DNA of 7,096 nucleotides from Ruminococcaceae bacterium UBA7135 (GCA_002492075.1 DKXD01000170.1:1-7096), one strand, 5' to 3'; shown: positions 1-5,553, counted from the first letter of the stretch. Numbers and translations are program-made. The notes: generated by a model not told the origin, from the sequence alone.

Positions 1-11
1 TCCCCGGACGC

Positions 12-38
12 TTGTGGGAAACAAAATTAAACTATAAT
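12..38 (+). promoter_or_regulatory. Sigma-A-type promoter of the flavoprotein-ferredoxin operon
   Basis: A perfect -10 box TATAAT lies at 33-38, inside an A/T-rich stretch. The best -35 candidate is TTGTGG at 12-17, which matches the consensus at only 3 of 6 positions and leaves a short 15-base spacer, so recognition must rest mainly on the -10 box. Transcription would start near position 45, giving a leader of about 25 bases before the start codon. The leader is too short for a riboswitch. Confidence 0.6.
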
Positions 39-56
39 TTTATTAATAACATTTTT

Positions 57-62
57 AGGAGG
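57..62 (+). promoter_or_regulatory. Ribosome binding site that fixes the flavoprotein start
   Basis: A consensus AGGAGG sits 7 bases before the ATG at 70. The in-frame TTG at 64 is only one base away from this site and is therefore not a credible start. Confidence 0.85.
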
Positions 63-69
63 TTTGTTT

Positions 70-693
70 ATGAAAGTTATGTTAGTGAACGGTTCGCCGC
101 ATGAAAAGGGCTGTACTTATACGGCTCTCGCGGAGGCTAAAAAGGTCTTTAAGGAGAACGGAATTGAAGCGGAAATATTCTGGATAGGCAACAAGCCCAT
201 TTCCGGCTGCATCAGCTGTGGCACCTGCCGTAAGATCGGAAAATGCTGCATCGACAGTGATCGGGTGAACGAGTTCGTCGAAACGGCAAAGTCAGCGGAC
301 GGCTTCATTTTCGGCTCACCTGTGCATTACGCTTCGGCGGGCGGCGCAATTACCTCGTTTATGGACAGAGCGTTCTACTCAGGCGGCGCGGCGTTCTGTG
401 GAAAGCCCGCGGCTTCGATAGCTTCTTGCAGGCGCGGCGGAGCGTCCGCGACATTCGACCAGCTCAACAAGTACTTCACTATCAACTGTATGCCAGTCGT
501 TTCCTCGAACTATTGGAACCAAGTGCACGGAAGCACTCCCGAAGAAGTTCTTAGGGACGAAGAAGGCGTTCAGACGGTGCAAATTCTGGCAAACAATATG
601 TCATGGCTTTTGAAGTGCATAGAACTGGGGAACAGAAACGATATCCCGTTCCCGAAACCGTCCGCCAAGATTAAGACAAATTTCATTCGCTGA
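70..693 (+). CDS. Iron-sulfur flavoprotein-like NAD(P)H-dependent FMN oxidoreductase
   Basis: This 207-residue cytoplasmic protein has the flavodoxin-like fold of the NADPH-dependent FMN reductase / iron-sulfur flavoprotein family. The N-terminal beta strand leads into GSPHEKGCT (residues 8-16), the FMN-phosphate loop, and FGSPVHY (81-87) is the second flavin-contacting loop. Between them are cysteines 47, 50, 53 and 59 with C-x2-C-x2-C-x5-C spacing. This fits the compact cysteine motif that binds a [4Fe-4S] cluster in archaeal and clostridial iron-sulfur flavoproteins; Cys60 is an extra neighbour. Family members pass electrons between ferredoxin and FMN, and a ferredoxin gene follows 57 bases downstream on the same strand, which supports such a role. 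The physiological acceptor cannot be read from the sequence. Plain NAD(P)H:quinone or azo reductase activity is an alternative, but those enzymes usually lack the cysteine cluster. Confidence 0.88.
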   Translation: MKVMLVNGSPHEKGCTYTALAEAKKVFKENGIEAEIFWIGNKPISGCISCGTCRKIGKCCIDSDRVNEFVETAKSADGFIFGSPVHYASAGGAITSFMDRAFYSGGAAFCGKPAASIASCRRGGASATFDQLNKYFTINCMPVVSSNYWNQVHGSTPEEVLRDEEGVQTVQILANNMSWLLKCIELGNRNDIPFPKPSAKIKTNFIR

Positions 694-737
694 TGAATAA
701 ATCGTTCCTTTTACGCGATAATAAAAGAAAACGTGAA

Positions 738-742
738 AGGAG
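738..742 (+). promoter_or_regulatory. Ribosome binding site that fixes the ferredoxin start
   Basis: AGGAG at 738-742 precedes the ATG at 751 by 8 bases. The upstream in-frame GTG at 733 lies before this site and would add six residues not expected in a small ferredoxin, so 751 is preferred. Confidence 0.8.
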
Positions 743-750
743 CTTTTTCT

Positions 751-933
751 ATGAAAGCAGATATTGATCGCGACGGCTGCATTGGCTGCGGCGTGTGCGC
801 GCAAATTTGCCCCGAGGTCTTTCAGATCGCCGAGGATGGCTTATCGGAGATCATCGCATCTCCCGACGGCTTTGAAGATCAGGTTCGCGAGGCGGCTGAC
901 TCTTGCCCCGTGGAGGTCATTCATACGGACTAA
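751..933 (+). CDS. Monocluster [4Fe-4S] ferredoxin
   Basis: This 60-residue acidic protein is a small soluble electron carrier. Cysteines 10, 13 and 16 (C-I-G-C-G-V-C) and Cys52, followed by proline, are the four expected ligands of a single [4Fe-4S] cluster, as in the ferredoxins of Thermotoga and Desulfovibrio gigas. The second cysteine set of the 2[4Fe-4S] clostridial type is absent; the middle holds residues such as DGLSEIIASPDG. Cys20, in the usual CP position, is present, but the cysteine that pairs with it as a disulfide in some relatives (around residue 43) is missing, so it is probably a free thiol. It follows the flavoprotein gene by 57 bases with no convincing terminator between them. 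A weak interrupted hairpin (703-713 with 722-733) occupies the gap. The likely partner is the upstream flavoprotein. Confidence 0.92.
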   Translation: MKADIDRDGCIGCGVCAQICPEVFQIAEDGLSEIIASPDGFEDQVREAADSCPVEVIHTD

Positions 934-934
934 T

Positions 935-977
935 AAAAATGCGCTCTCCCCCGCGTTGCGAGGGAGAGCGTGATTTT
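935..977. terminator. Bidirectional intrinsic terminator between convergent genes
   Basis: CGCTCTCCC (942-950) pairs perfectly with GGGAGAGCG (962-970) over 9 base pairs. A further 3-bp inner stem (952-954 with 958-960) closes a GTT loop after one mismatch. On the + strand the stem is followed by TGATTTT, ending the flavoprotein-ferredoxin transcript just after its stop codon. On the - strand it is followed by CATTTTT, so it can also stop leftward transcripts coming from the hydrolase. The hairpin also looks like the first, most GC-rich unit of the repeat array that follows. Confidence 0.75.
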
Positions 978-1180
978 AATGCGATTTATGCACTTTAGCG
1001 TTCCGTGAAGGCACATTCTAATGCGGTTTGTGAATTTCTGCTTTACGAGAAAGTGCGTTCTTATGCGATTTGTGCGCTTTTCTTTGAGCGAAAGCGCATT
1101 CTTATGCGGCTTATGTGATCTCGTTTCAAAAAGCAACGCATTCTAATGCGATTTGAGTGCTCTTGCTTTAAGGGAGAGGA
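974..1180. repeat. Degenerate tandem array of five ~42-bp units
   Basis: Five units begin at 974, 1016, 1058, 1099 and 1141, with spacings of 42, 42, 41 and 42 bases. Each opens with a conserved core TTCTWATGCGRTTTRTG (first unit TTTT in place of TTCT), followed by a variable half that often has an internal inverted repeat. The clearest is TGCGCTTT (1073-1080) with AAAGCGCA (1091-1098). Unit junctions tend to form a second small hairpin, CGCAT-TCTW-ATGCG, for example 1095-1108 and 1137-1150. The terminator hairpin at 942-970, preceded by AATGCG, reads like a unit 40 bases upstream. The array fills the space between two convergent transcripts. It is not CRISPR-like, since the repeats are short, divergent and not separated by unique spacers. 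Its function is unknown; it could be an extragenic palindromic repeat or a termination/RNA-stability region. Confidence 0.8.
1127..1150 (-). terminator. Possible weak terminator downstream of the hydrolase gene
   Basis: Read leftward, a 5-bp hairpin (1146-1150 with 1137-1141) is followed by TTGCTTTTTG. It lies 33 bases after the hydrolase stop codon. The stem is short, so this may be only a unit junction of the repeat array; the stronger stem at 942-970 can serve the same transcript. Confidence 0.3.
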
Positions 1181-1182
1181 TC

Positions 1183-2109
1183 TCAATTTTCAACTATATG
1201 GCTTTCCAGATAAGTTAGTATATCATTCATTACCTCGCTGCGGTTCAACTCGAAAAGCAGCTCGTGCCGCGCCTCGTGATATATGCGAACATCAACGTTA
1301 CAGCCGTGGTCAATATACTTCACGACAGCCTTGTGAACGCCGTCTCCGTACTCCCCGACTGCATCCATACTGCCGCTTAAAAACAACAGCGGAATATTTG
1401 TGGGCGTATTCTCAATAACGGGAACGCTGTTCGCACAAAGCAGCGCGTTGAGCAGATCGCGGTAACCTGCCACTGTAAATGTGAAGTTACATTTGGGGTC
1501 GGAAACGAAGCGGTCTACATTTTTTTCGTCGCGCGAAAGCCAATCGTTGGGCGTTCGGCGCTCACCTACGCGTCTGTTAAACAACTCGAACACAGTGTTA
1601 CCGAGTTTTGGGCGATAATAGTCGCCGCGGTCGCGCTCCAGAAAATCAAGCAGCTTGCGCAGCGGCGCGGAACCTGTCACTCCGCCCGCAGTTCCCATAA
1701 TAACGGCGGCGTTCCATTTATCCTCGTGGTATTTGGAAAGATATATCCGAGCCAGAAAGCTGCCCATACTATGCCCCATAAGAAAACGCGGAATATTTGG
1801 ATACCTCTCGTCAATCACCGCTCTCATTCTGTGCAGATCGCGCACCATATTGATATAGCCGCGCTCCTGACCGAAATAGCCCAGCATATTCTCGCCGACT
1901 ATAGAATTGCCGTGCCCGATATGGTCGTTGCCCGCAACCGCGATACCATTGCCGCACATAAACCGCGCGAAGTCCTTATAACGCTCGATATATTCGCACA
2001 TTCCGTGAGAGAGCATAATAACGGCTTTGGGTGATTCGGGTGTGTAGATATAAAAATGAATATCACAAAGCCCGCTTGTGCTTGGGAACGTACCTGTTAT
2101 TTTTCTCAT
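1183..2109 (-). CDS. Alpha/beta hydrolase, monoacylglycerol lipase / lysophospholipase-like
   Basis: This 308-residue protein has the full length and motif order of the serine hydrolase family that includes bacterial monoacylglycerol lipases and PldB-type lysophospholipases. The oxyanion-hole strand VIMLSHGMCEY is at residues 30-40, followed by NDHIGHGNS (61-69), typical of this family. The nucleophile elbow GHSMGS is at 112-117 with Ser114. The acid is probably Asp249 (LSGSMDAVG) and the catalytic histidine is His282 (EARHELLFE). Family members hydrolyse esters of fatty acids or related small ester or thioester substrates in the cytoplasm; the true substrate is not evident. No signal peptide is seen. 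It lies 155 bases downstream of galM on the same strand, across a spacer with several hairpins, so co-transcription is possible but not assured. Its 3' end faces the ferredoxin gene. Confidence 0.87.
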   Translation of the reverse strand: MRKITGTFPSTSGLCDIHFYIYTPESPKAVIMLSHGMCEYIERYKDFARFMCGNGIAVAGNDHIGHGNSIVGENMLGYFGQERGYINMVRDLHRMRAVIDERYPNIPRFLMGHSMGSFLARIYLSKYHEDKWNAAVIMGTAGGVTGSAPLRKLLDFLERDRGDYYRPKLGNTVFELFNRRVGERRTPNDWLSRDEKNVDRFVSDPKCNFTFTVAGYRDLLNALLCANSVPVIENTPTNIPLLFLSGSMDAVGEYGDGVHKAVVKYIDHGCNVDVRIYHEARHELLFELNRSEVMNDILTYLESHIVEN

Positions 2110-2116
2110 TGCATTG

Positions 2117-2122
2117 CCTCCT
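2117..2122 (-). promoter_or_regulatory. Ribosome binding site of the hydrolase gene
   Basis: On the - strand AGGAGG precedes the ATG at 2109 by 7 bases. Another ATG at 2112-2114 is only 2 bases from the site and out of frame, so the start at 2109 is well supported. The site sits just 3 bases after the 3' arm of a possible TATAAG/CTTATA hairpin. Confidence 0.85.
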
Positions 2123-2125
2123 TAC

Positions 2126-2219
2126 TATAAGCCTTTTCCCAATGACCTTATACGGTTTTCCCACGTCTGCGGCGAGGAAAACCGCACCTAAACCGCATTG
2201 CCCCGCCAAAGACGGGGCA
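2126..2219 (-). other. Structured spacer with three consecutive hairpins
   Basis: Three inverted repeats stand in a row between the galM stop codon and the hydrolase ribosome binding site. In transcript order they are TGCCCCG/CGGGGCA (2213-2219 with 2199-2205, 7 bp, 7-base loop), CGGTTTTCC/GGAAAACCG (2176-2184 with 2153-2161, 9 bp perfect, 14-base loop), and TATAAG/CTTATA (2147-2152 with 2126-2131, 6 bp, 15-base loop). None is followed by a proper U-run, so they do not look like a standard terminator. They may be a cis-acting RNA structure, an mRNA processing or stabilising element in the galM-hydrolase transcript, or an interspersed palindromic repeat. I recognise no known riboswitch class here. 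Confidence 0.5.
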
Positions 2220-2264
2220 TTACAGTTGTCATTATTATGTCGTTTTTGCGCGGATCTATACGGT

Positions 2265-3305
2265 TCATCCGATATCGAACGTATACTCCGTATGGGAAGA
2301 GAACTCCCCGTTTGCTTTAAGAACACAGCTTGGGAACTGCGGCTTGTTGGGAGAGTCGGGCGAAAACTGCGTTTCAAGGCACAGACCGCCGAACTTCTTA
2401 TACACCGCGCCACCCTTGCCCGGCTCATCGTTTAGCCCTATTCCGATATACATCTGAACTGCGGGCATATCGGTAGTGACCGTCATACGCCGCCCCGAGC
2501 TTTCCTCCAACACGACAGCCGCAGTGCGCTCCCGCAAATTATTTCCAAGAATGAAGTTGTGGTCGTAGCCGTTGGGAAGCCGTCCGTTATCCATATCCTC
2601 ACCTATCCGCTTCGGACTTGTGAAATCAAACGGAGTGCCCATAGTATAGGCAAGAACGCCTGTGGGTATCAGCTTGTCGTCAACGGGAGTGTACTGCTTT
2701 GCGTTTATCTGAACAATATGATCCTTAACATCGCCATTTCCCGCGCCTTTCAAATTGAAGTAGGAGTGGTTGGTAAGATTTAACACCGTGTCCTTGTTCG
2801 ACAAAGAGTTTACATGATAATCTATTCGCAGAGCGTTCTTCAATAGGGTGTACTTTATTTTTACGGAAATCGCCGCCGGGAAATGCTCTTCGCCATCGGG
2901 GCTGGAGTAGCTGAATACCACGAACGGCTCGTCGCAGTCGTGAAGCTCCGCGATCGTCCAAAGGCGCTTGTGATAGCCGAACTCGCCGCCATGGAGGGTA
3001 TTGCCGTTGTTGTTGTCGAAGAGTTTGTACTCCTGCCCATTCAGCGAGAATTTTGCGCCGCCGATACGGTTTGCAACGCGCCCTACCGACGCGCCGAAAC
3101 AGCTGTCGCCTTTAACGTACTCGTCAAGGGTATCGTAGCCCAACAGGATATCATCAAACTTTCCGTCCTTATCGGGAACATACAATGACTGTACCGCCGC
3201 TCCGTAATCGGTAAACGACACGGAAAAACCGCTTTTGTTTCTCAGCGTGATAAGACTGCAGCGATAACCGCGGTAATAGCCGAATTCTTTCCACTCAATG
3301 CTCAT
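2265..3305 (-). CDS. galM: Aldose 1-epimerase (galactose mutarotase)
   Basis: This 346-residue cytoplasmic enzyme interconverts alpha and beta anomers of hexoses such as galactose and glucose, the first step feeding the Leloir pathway. Recognisable motifs run in order: GRVANRI (75-81) with the substrate-binding Arg80, NTLHGG (102-107) with His105, NLTNHSYFNL (176-185) with His180 as the expected catalytic acid, GYDHNF (246-251) with Asp248 as a sugar contact, and CLETQFSPDS (309-318) with Glu311 as the expected catalytic base. These correspond to His96, His170, Asp243 and Glu304 of the Lactococcus lactis enzyme. Length is normal for the family. The ATG at 3305 is chosen because AGGAGG at 3311-3316 lies 5 bases ahead; an in-frame TTG at 3326 is upstream of that site. 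No galK, galT or galE is in the window; the gene instead follows a chemoreceptor by 28 bases, so the two are probably co-transcribed. Confidence 0.95.
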   Translation of the reverse strand: MSIEWKEFGYYRGYRCSLITLRNKSGFSVSFTDYGAAVQSLYVPDKDGKFDDILLGYDTLDEYVKGDSCFGASVGRVANRIGGAKFSLNGQEYKLFDNNNGNTLHGGEFGYHKRLWTIAELHDCDEPFVVFSYSSPDGEEHFPAAISVKIKYTLLKNALRIDYHVNSLSNKDTVLNLTNHSYFNLKGAGNGDVKDHIVQINAKQYTPVDDKLIPTGVLAYTMGTPFDFTSPKRIGEDMDNGRLPNGYDHNFILGNNLRERTAAVVLEESSGRRMTVTTDMPAVQMYIGIGLNDEPGKGGAVYKKFGGLCLETQFSPDSPNKPQFPSCVLKANGEFSSHTEYTFDIG

Positions 3306-3310
3306 TGTTT

Positions 3311-3316
3311 CCTCCT
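3311..3316 (-). promoter_or_regulatory. Ribosome binding site that fixes the galM start
   Basis: AGGAGG on the - strand, 5 bases before the ATG at 3305, rules out the upstream in-frame TTG at 3326. It lies inside the 28-base gap after the chemoreceptor stop codon. Confidence 0.85.
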
Positions 3317-3333
3317 TAAACGGCAAGCGCCGA

Positions 3334-5430
3334 TCAATATTTATCAGGATCCATTCTGACAGTACGCTTTACAGGTTGCATAGTCGCTTTTTTAACAGCG
3401 TTTCCCACAGGCGCGGCAGCAGCATTGTCATCAGGAAGCTTTATCACCGGCTTGGCTTTTGAAGCCGCGGGAGCCGCCGACTTGGCAGCGGGCTCATCGT
3501 CCGGCAGCACTATCTTCGCCGCTGGCTTTGCGGGCGTCGGTTTCGCAAGCGAGGAAGCGGGCTTCGCAGCGGGTGCGCTTTTATCGTCGGGCAGCTCTAT
3601 TTTGGCTGCAGGCTTGGAAACGGGCTTCACAGCAGGCTTAGGCGCGGGCGCTGCGGGTTTCGCGGCGGGTGCGCTTTTATCATCGGGCAGCTCTATTTTG
3701 GCTGCGGGCTTGGAAATGGGCTTTGCTGCAGGTTTCGGCGCGGGTGCTGCGGGCTTAGGAGTCGCCGTCGGAACGGGCGCTGCGGGAATGGTCGTTCTGC
3801 GAACGTCGCCGGCATCTATAACGAACCTGTTCACCGTGTCCTCAAGCATTGCTGACTGACCGGAAAGCATAGTTGAAGAATCCGCGCAATCGCGAGCCGC
3901 GGTGTTCACCTGCGTCATAGAAGCGGATATCTTGTCCATGTCCGAAATGGACTGCTTGATGGATTCCGCCTGCTCTGTCGCCGCCTGAGCGATCTCATTG
4001 ACCACCTGTGCGGACTCGTTCGCCTTGCCGACTATCATACCGAGCATTTCCGCGGTCTCGTTGGCGATCACCATGCCGTGCTCCACGGCTTTCAGCGAGG
4101 TCTGGATAAGTCCCGTCGTGGATTTTGCCGCCTCGGCGGTCTTTCCCGCAAGGCTGCCTACCTCACCCGCAACAACAGCAAAGCCCTTGCCTGCTGCTCC
4201 CGCTCTTGCGGCTTCTATTGAAGCGTTCAGCGACAGTATGTTCGTCTGGAACGATATGTCTTGAATAGTCTTGATAATGTTCGCTATCTGAGAGGACGTT
4301 GCGTTGATCTCGCGCATAGCCTCCAGCATTTTGCTCATCTTATCGTTGCCCTCGTTTATCGCGGTAACGGACATCTCGGTCATTTCGCGTGCAAGAGCCG
4401 CCTTTTCGGCGCTGGTGTTTATCTGCTCGTGAACGCTGTTCAAACTGCTGCTGAGCTGATCTACGGTAGCAGCGCCCTCCGCCGCCGCCTGTGAGAGCAT
4501 AGCGGAATTCGTGTTCATCTGCGACGAGCTGGAGCTTACCTCGCGCCCCGCCGCCTCGATGTTCGCTACTACGTTCTTCATCGTACTTATTATTTCTTCA
4601 AGCGAATCCTTAACAGGCAGAAAATCACCGTAATACTGTGCCTTCGGTCTTACGCAAAGATTTTCGCGCGCGATCTCGTCGGCTGTGTTGTGGATATCAC
4701 CGATGATATTCTTAGTGAAATCCGCAAGATGATCCACCGAGGACGCAAGAACGCCCAACTCATCGTCGGTATCGATGTTAATGCGGTTTCCGGAAAGATT
4801 ACCGTCAGACATTTCCGTTATTTTAGCGCGTATCTTATTAAGCGGCTTTATTATCGACTTTGAAATGACCACATTCACAATGATCAGCAGCGCCGCCATT
4901 ATAACGACCAGCGCAACGCCTACCCAGAACGCCGTCATAAGTCCGCTGTAATACTCGGACGAGGGAACGCTGATAAGCAGCGTATAGCCCGTGCCCTCTA
5001 TGGCTTTGGCGGCATAGCACATATTCTCTTTACTAAAGCCGTTCGATTTTGTATAGAGCTTCTGCCCCGAGCTTTGCACATAATCGGAATAGCTCGACTG
5101 CGCCGAACCGCTCTTCATATATGACGCTATGGGCTTTCCCGATTTGTCGAGAATGACGGTGCTGCAGTTGTTCCCGTCGATTATTGTCTTCCACGTTTCC
5201 GCAGAGATGTCCGTTTTATCCTCAACGACGTACATTCCTTTTAAAACGAGGGCATAGCTGCCGTTCAGATTGTCGGTAAGCATACTTTCAACGTTTTTCT
5301 GCGCCGCGCTGAACTGAAACACGATACCCAGCGTGACATTGACGATAAGCATTATCATCAGCACTATTCCGATAAGCAAAATTTTGCCCTTTACGGATTT
5401 TTTCATTTCCTTGATAGCTTCTTGTCCCAT
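3334..5430 (-). CDS. Methyl-accepting chemotaxis protein, single Cache domain, HAMP, long Ala/Pro/Lys tail
   Basis: This 698-residue membrane chemoreceptor should signal through CheW/CheA to the flagellar motor. Order: TM1 (about 17-40), an extracellular domain of about 125 residues (39-165) with the strand pattern of a single Cache ligand-binding domain, TM2 (168-190), HAMP (191-243), a second HAMP-like unit (about 250-293, containing YGDFLPVKDSL), and the coiled-coil signalling domain (294-540). The hairpin tip at 389-425 reads DISFQTNILSLNASIEAARAG and GKGFAVVAGEVGSLAG; the position equal to Tsr Glu391 is alanine. Likely methylation pairs are Glu335-Gln336 and Glu486-Gln487. Residues 541-698 form an unusual disordered tail with four LPDD motifs and no CheR/CheB pentapeptide at the end. 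The ATG at 5430 has AGAGGG 10 bases upstream; the ATG at 5451 has no such site but would add seven residues. The ligand is unknown. Confidence 0.93.
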   Translation of the reverse strand: MGQEAIKEMKKSVKGKILLIGIVLMIMLIVNVTLGIVFQFSAAQKNVESMLTDNLNGSYALVLKGMYVVEDKTDISAETWKTIIDGNNCSTVILDKSGKPIASYMKSGSAQSSYSDYVQSSGQKLYTKSNGFSKENMCYAAKAIEGTGYTLLISVPSSEYYSGLMTAFWVGVALVVIMAALLIIVNVVISKSIIKPLNKIRAKITEMSDGNLSGNRINIDTDDELGVLASSVDHLADFTKNIIGDIHNTADEIARENLCVRPKAQYYGDFLPVKDSLEEIISTMKNVVANIEAAGREVSSSSSQMNTNSAMLSQAAAEGAATVDQLSSSLNSVHEQINTSAEKAALAREMTEMSVTAINEGNDKMSKMLEAMREINATSSQIANIIKTIQDISFQTNILSLNASIEAARAGAAGKGFAVVAGEVGSLAGKTAEAAKSTTGLIQTSLKAVEHGMVIANETAEMLGMIVGKANESAQVVNEIAQAATEQAESIKQSISDMDKISASMTQVNTAARDCADSSTMLSGQSAMLEDTVNRFVIDAGDVRRTTIPAAPVPTATPKPAAPAPKPAAKPISKPAAKIELPDDKSAPAAKPAAPAPKPAVKPVSKPAAKIELPDDKSAPAAKPASSLAKPTPAKPAAKIVLPDDEPAAKSAAPAASKAKPVIKLPDDNAAAAPVGNAVKKATMQPVKRTVRMDPDKY
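3565..3756 (-). repeat. Two tandem 96-bp copies in the chemoreceptor tail
   Basis: Positions 3661-3756 and 3565-3660 are adjacent direct repeats, each coding 32 residues that begin KPAAPAPKPA and contain KIELPDDKSAPAA. I count 11 base differences in 96, causing only two amino-acid changes (Ala/Val and Ile/Val). Two more degenerate LPDD units follow towards the C terminus. Confidence 0.9.
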
Positions 5431-5440
5431 TAATTTGTTT

Positions 5441-5446
5441 CCCTCT
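5441..5446 (-). promoter_or_regulatory. Ribosome binding site favouring the chemoreceptor start at 5430
   Basis: AGAGGG on the - strand stands 10 bases ahead of the ATG at 5430, slightly long but workable. The ATG at 5451 has only AAAG before it, and a later ATG at 5406 is too close to its AAGGA. The start is therefore probable, not certain. Confidence 0.6.
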
Positions 5447-5524
5447 TTCATCTTTATTTAGATAATAAAGTTCGTAGAGACCGCACAAAATATATACTCG
5501 CGGCAAACACAAACCACCACTTAT

Positions 5525-5553
5525 AGCATAACACATTTACCCGAAATTGTCAA
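5525..5553 (-). promoter_or_regulatory. Sigma-A-type promoter of the chemoreceptor-galM transcript
   Basis: Read leftward, a perfect -35 box TTGACA (5548-5553) is followed by a 17-base spacer and TATGCT (5525-5530), a 4-of-6 match to the -10 consensus. Transcription would start near 5518, giving an untranslated leader of roughly 90 bases. Upstream sequence is rich in A and T runs (about 5574-5610), which may help polymerase binding. I see no match to the flagellar sigma-D/sigma-28 pattern (TAAA with GCCGATAA), so this receptor may be made by the housekeeping polymerase. Confidence 0.75.

Noticed and set aside
703..733. Terminator between the flavoprotein and ferredoxin genes
   Set aside because: The stem is A/T-rich and interrupted, has an 8-base loop, and is not followed by a T-run.
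930..1136. Leftward 68-residue reading frame over the tandem array, with a repeating TNRIR-like peptide
   Set aside because: The repeat peptide only mirrors the DNA repeat. One unit spacing is 41 bases, which breaks the frame, and there is no ribosome binding site.
974..1180. CRISPR array
   Set aside because: The units are contiguous and degenerate, the conserved core is about 17 bases, there are no unique spacers of regular length, and no cas genes are near.
2031..2435. 134-residue open frame on the + strand across the galM-hydrolase spacer
   Set aside because: It overlaps both real genes and the hairpin spacer and has no family motif or ribosome binding site. The leftward 121-residue frame at 2063-2428 is rejected for the same reasons.
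3425..3859. 144-residue Ala/Gly-rich open frame on the + strand
   Set aside because: It is the antisense of the repetitive chemoreceptor tail and has no independent start signals.
5449..5451. ATG at 5451 as the chemoreceptor start
   Set aside because: It has no ribosome binding site, while the ATG at 5430 has AGAGGG upstream. It is kept only as an alternative start.
5428..5518. Riboswitch or attenuator in the chemoreceptor leader
   Set aside because: The leader is about 90 bases, with no strong hairpin and no recognisable aptamer core.
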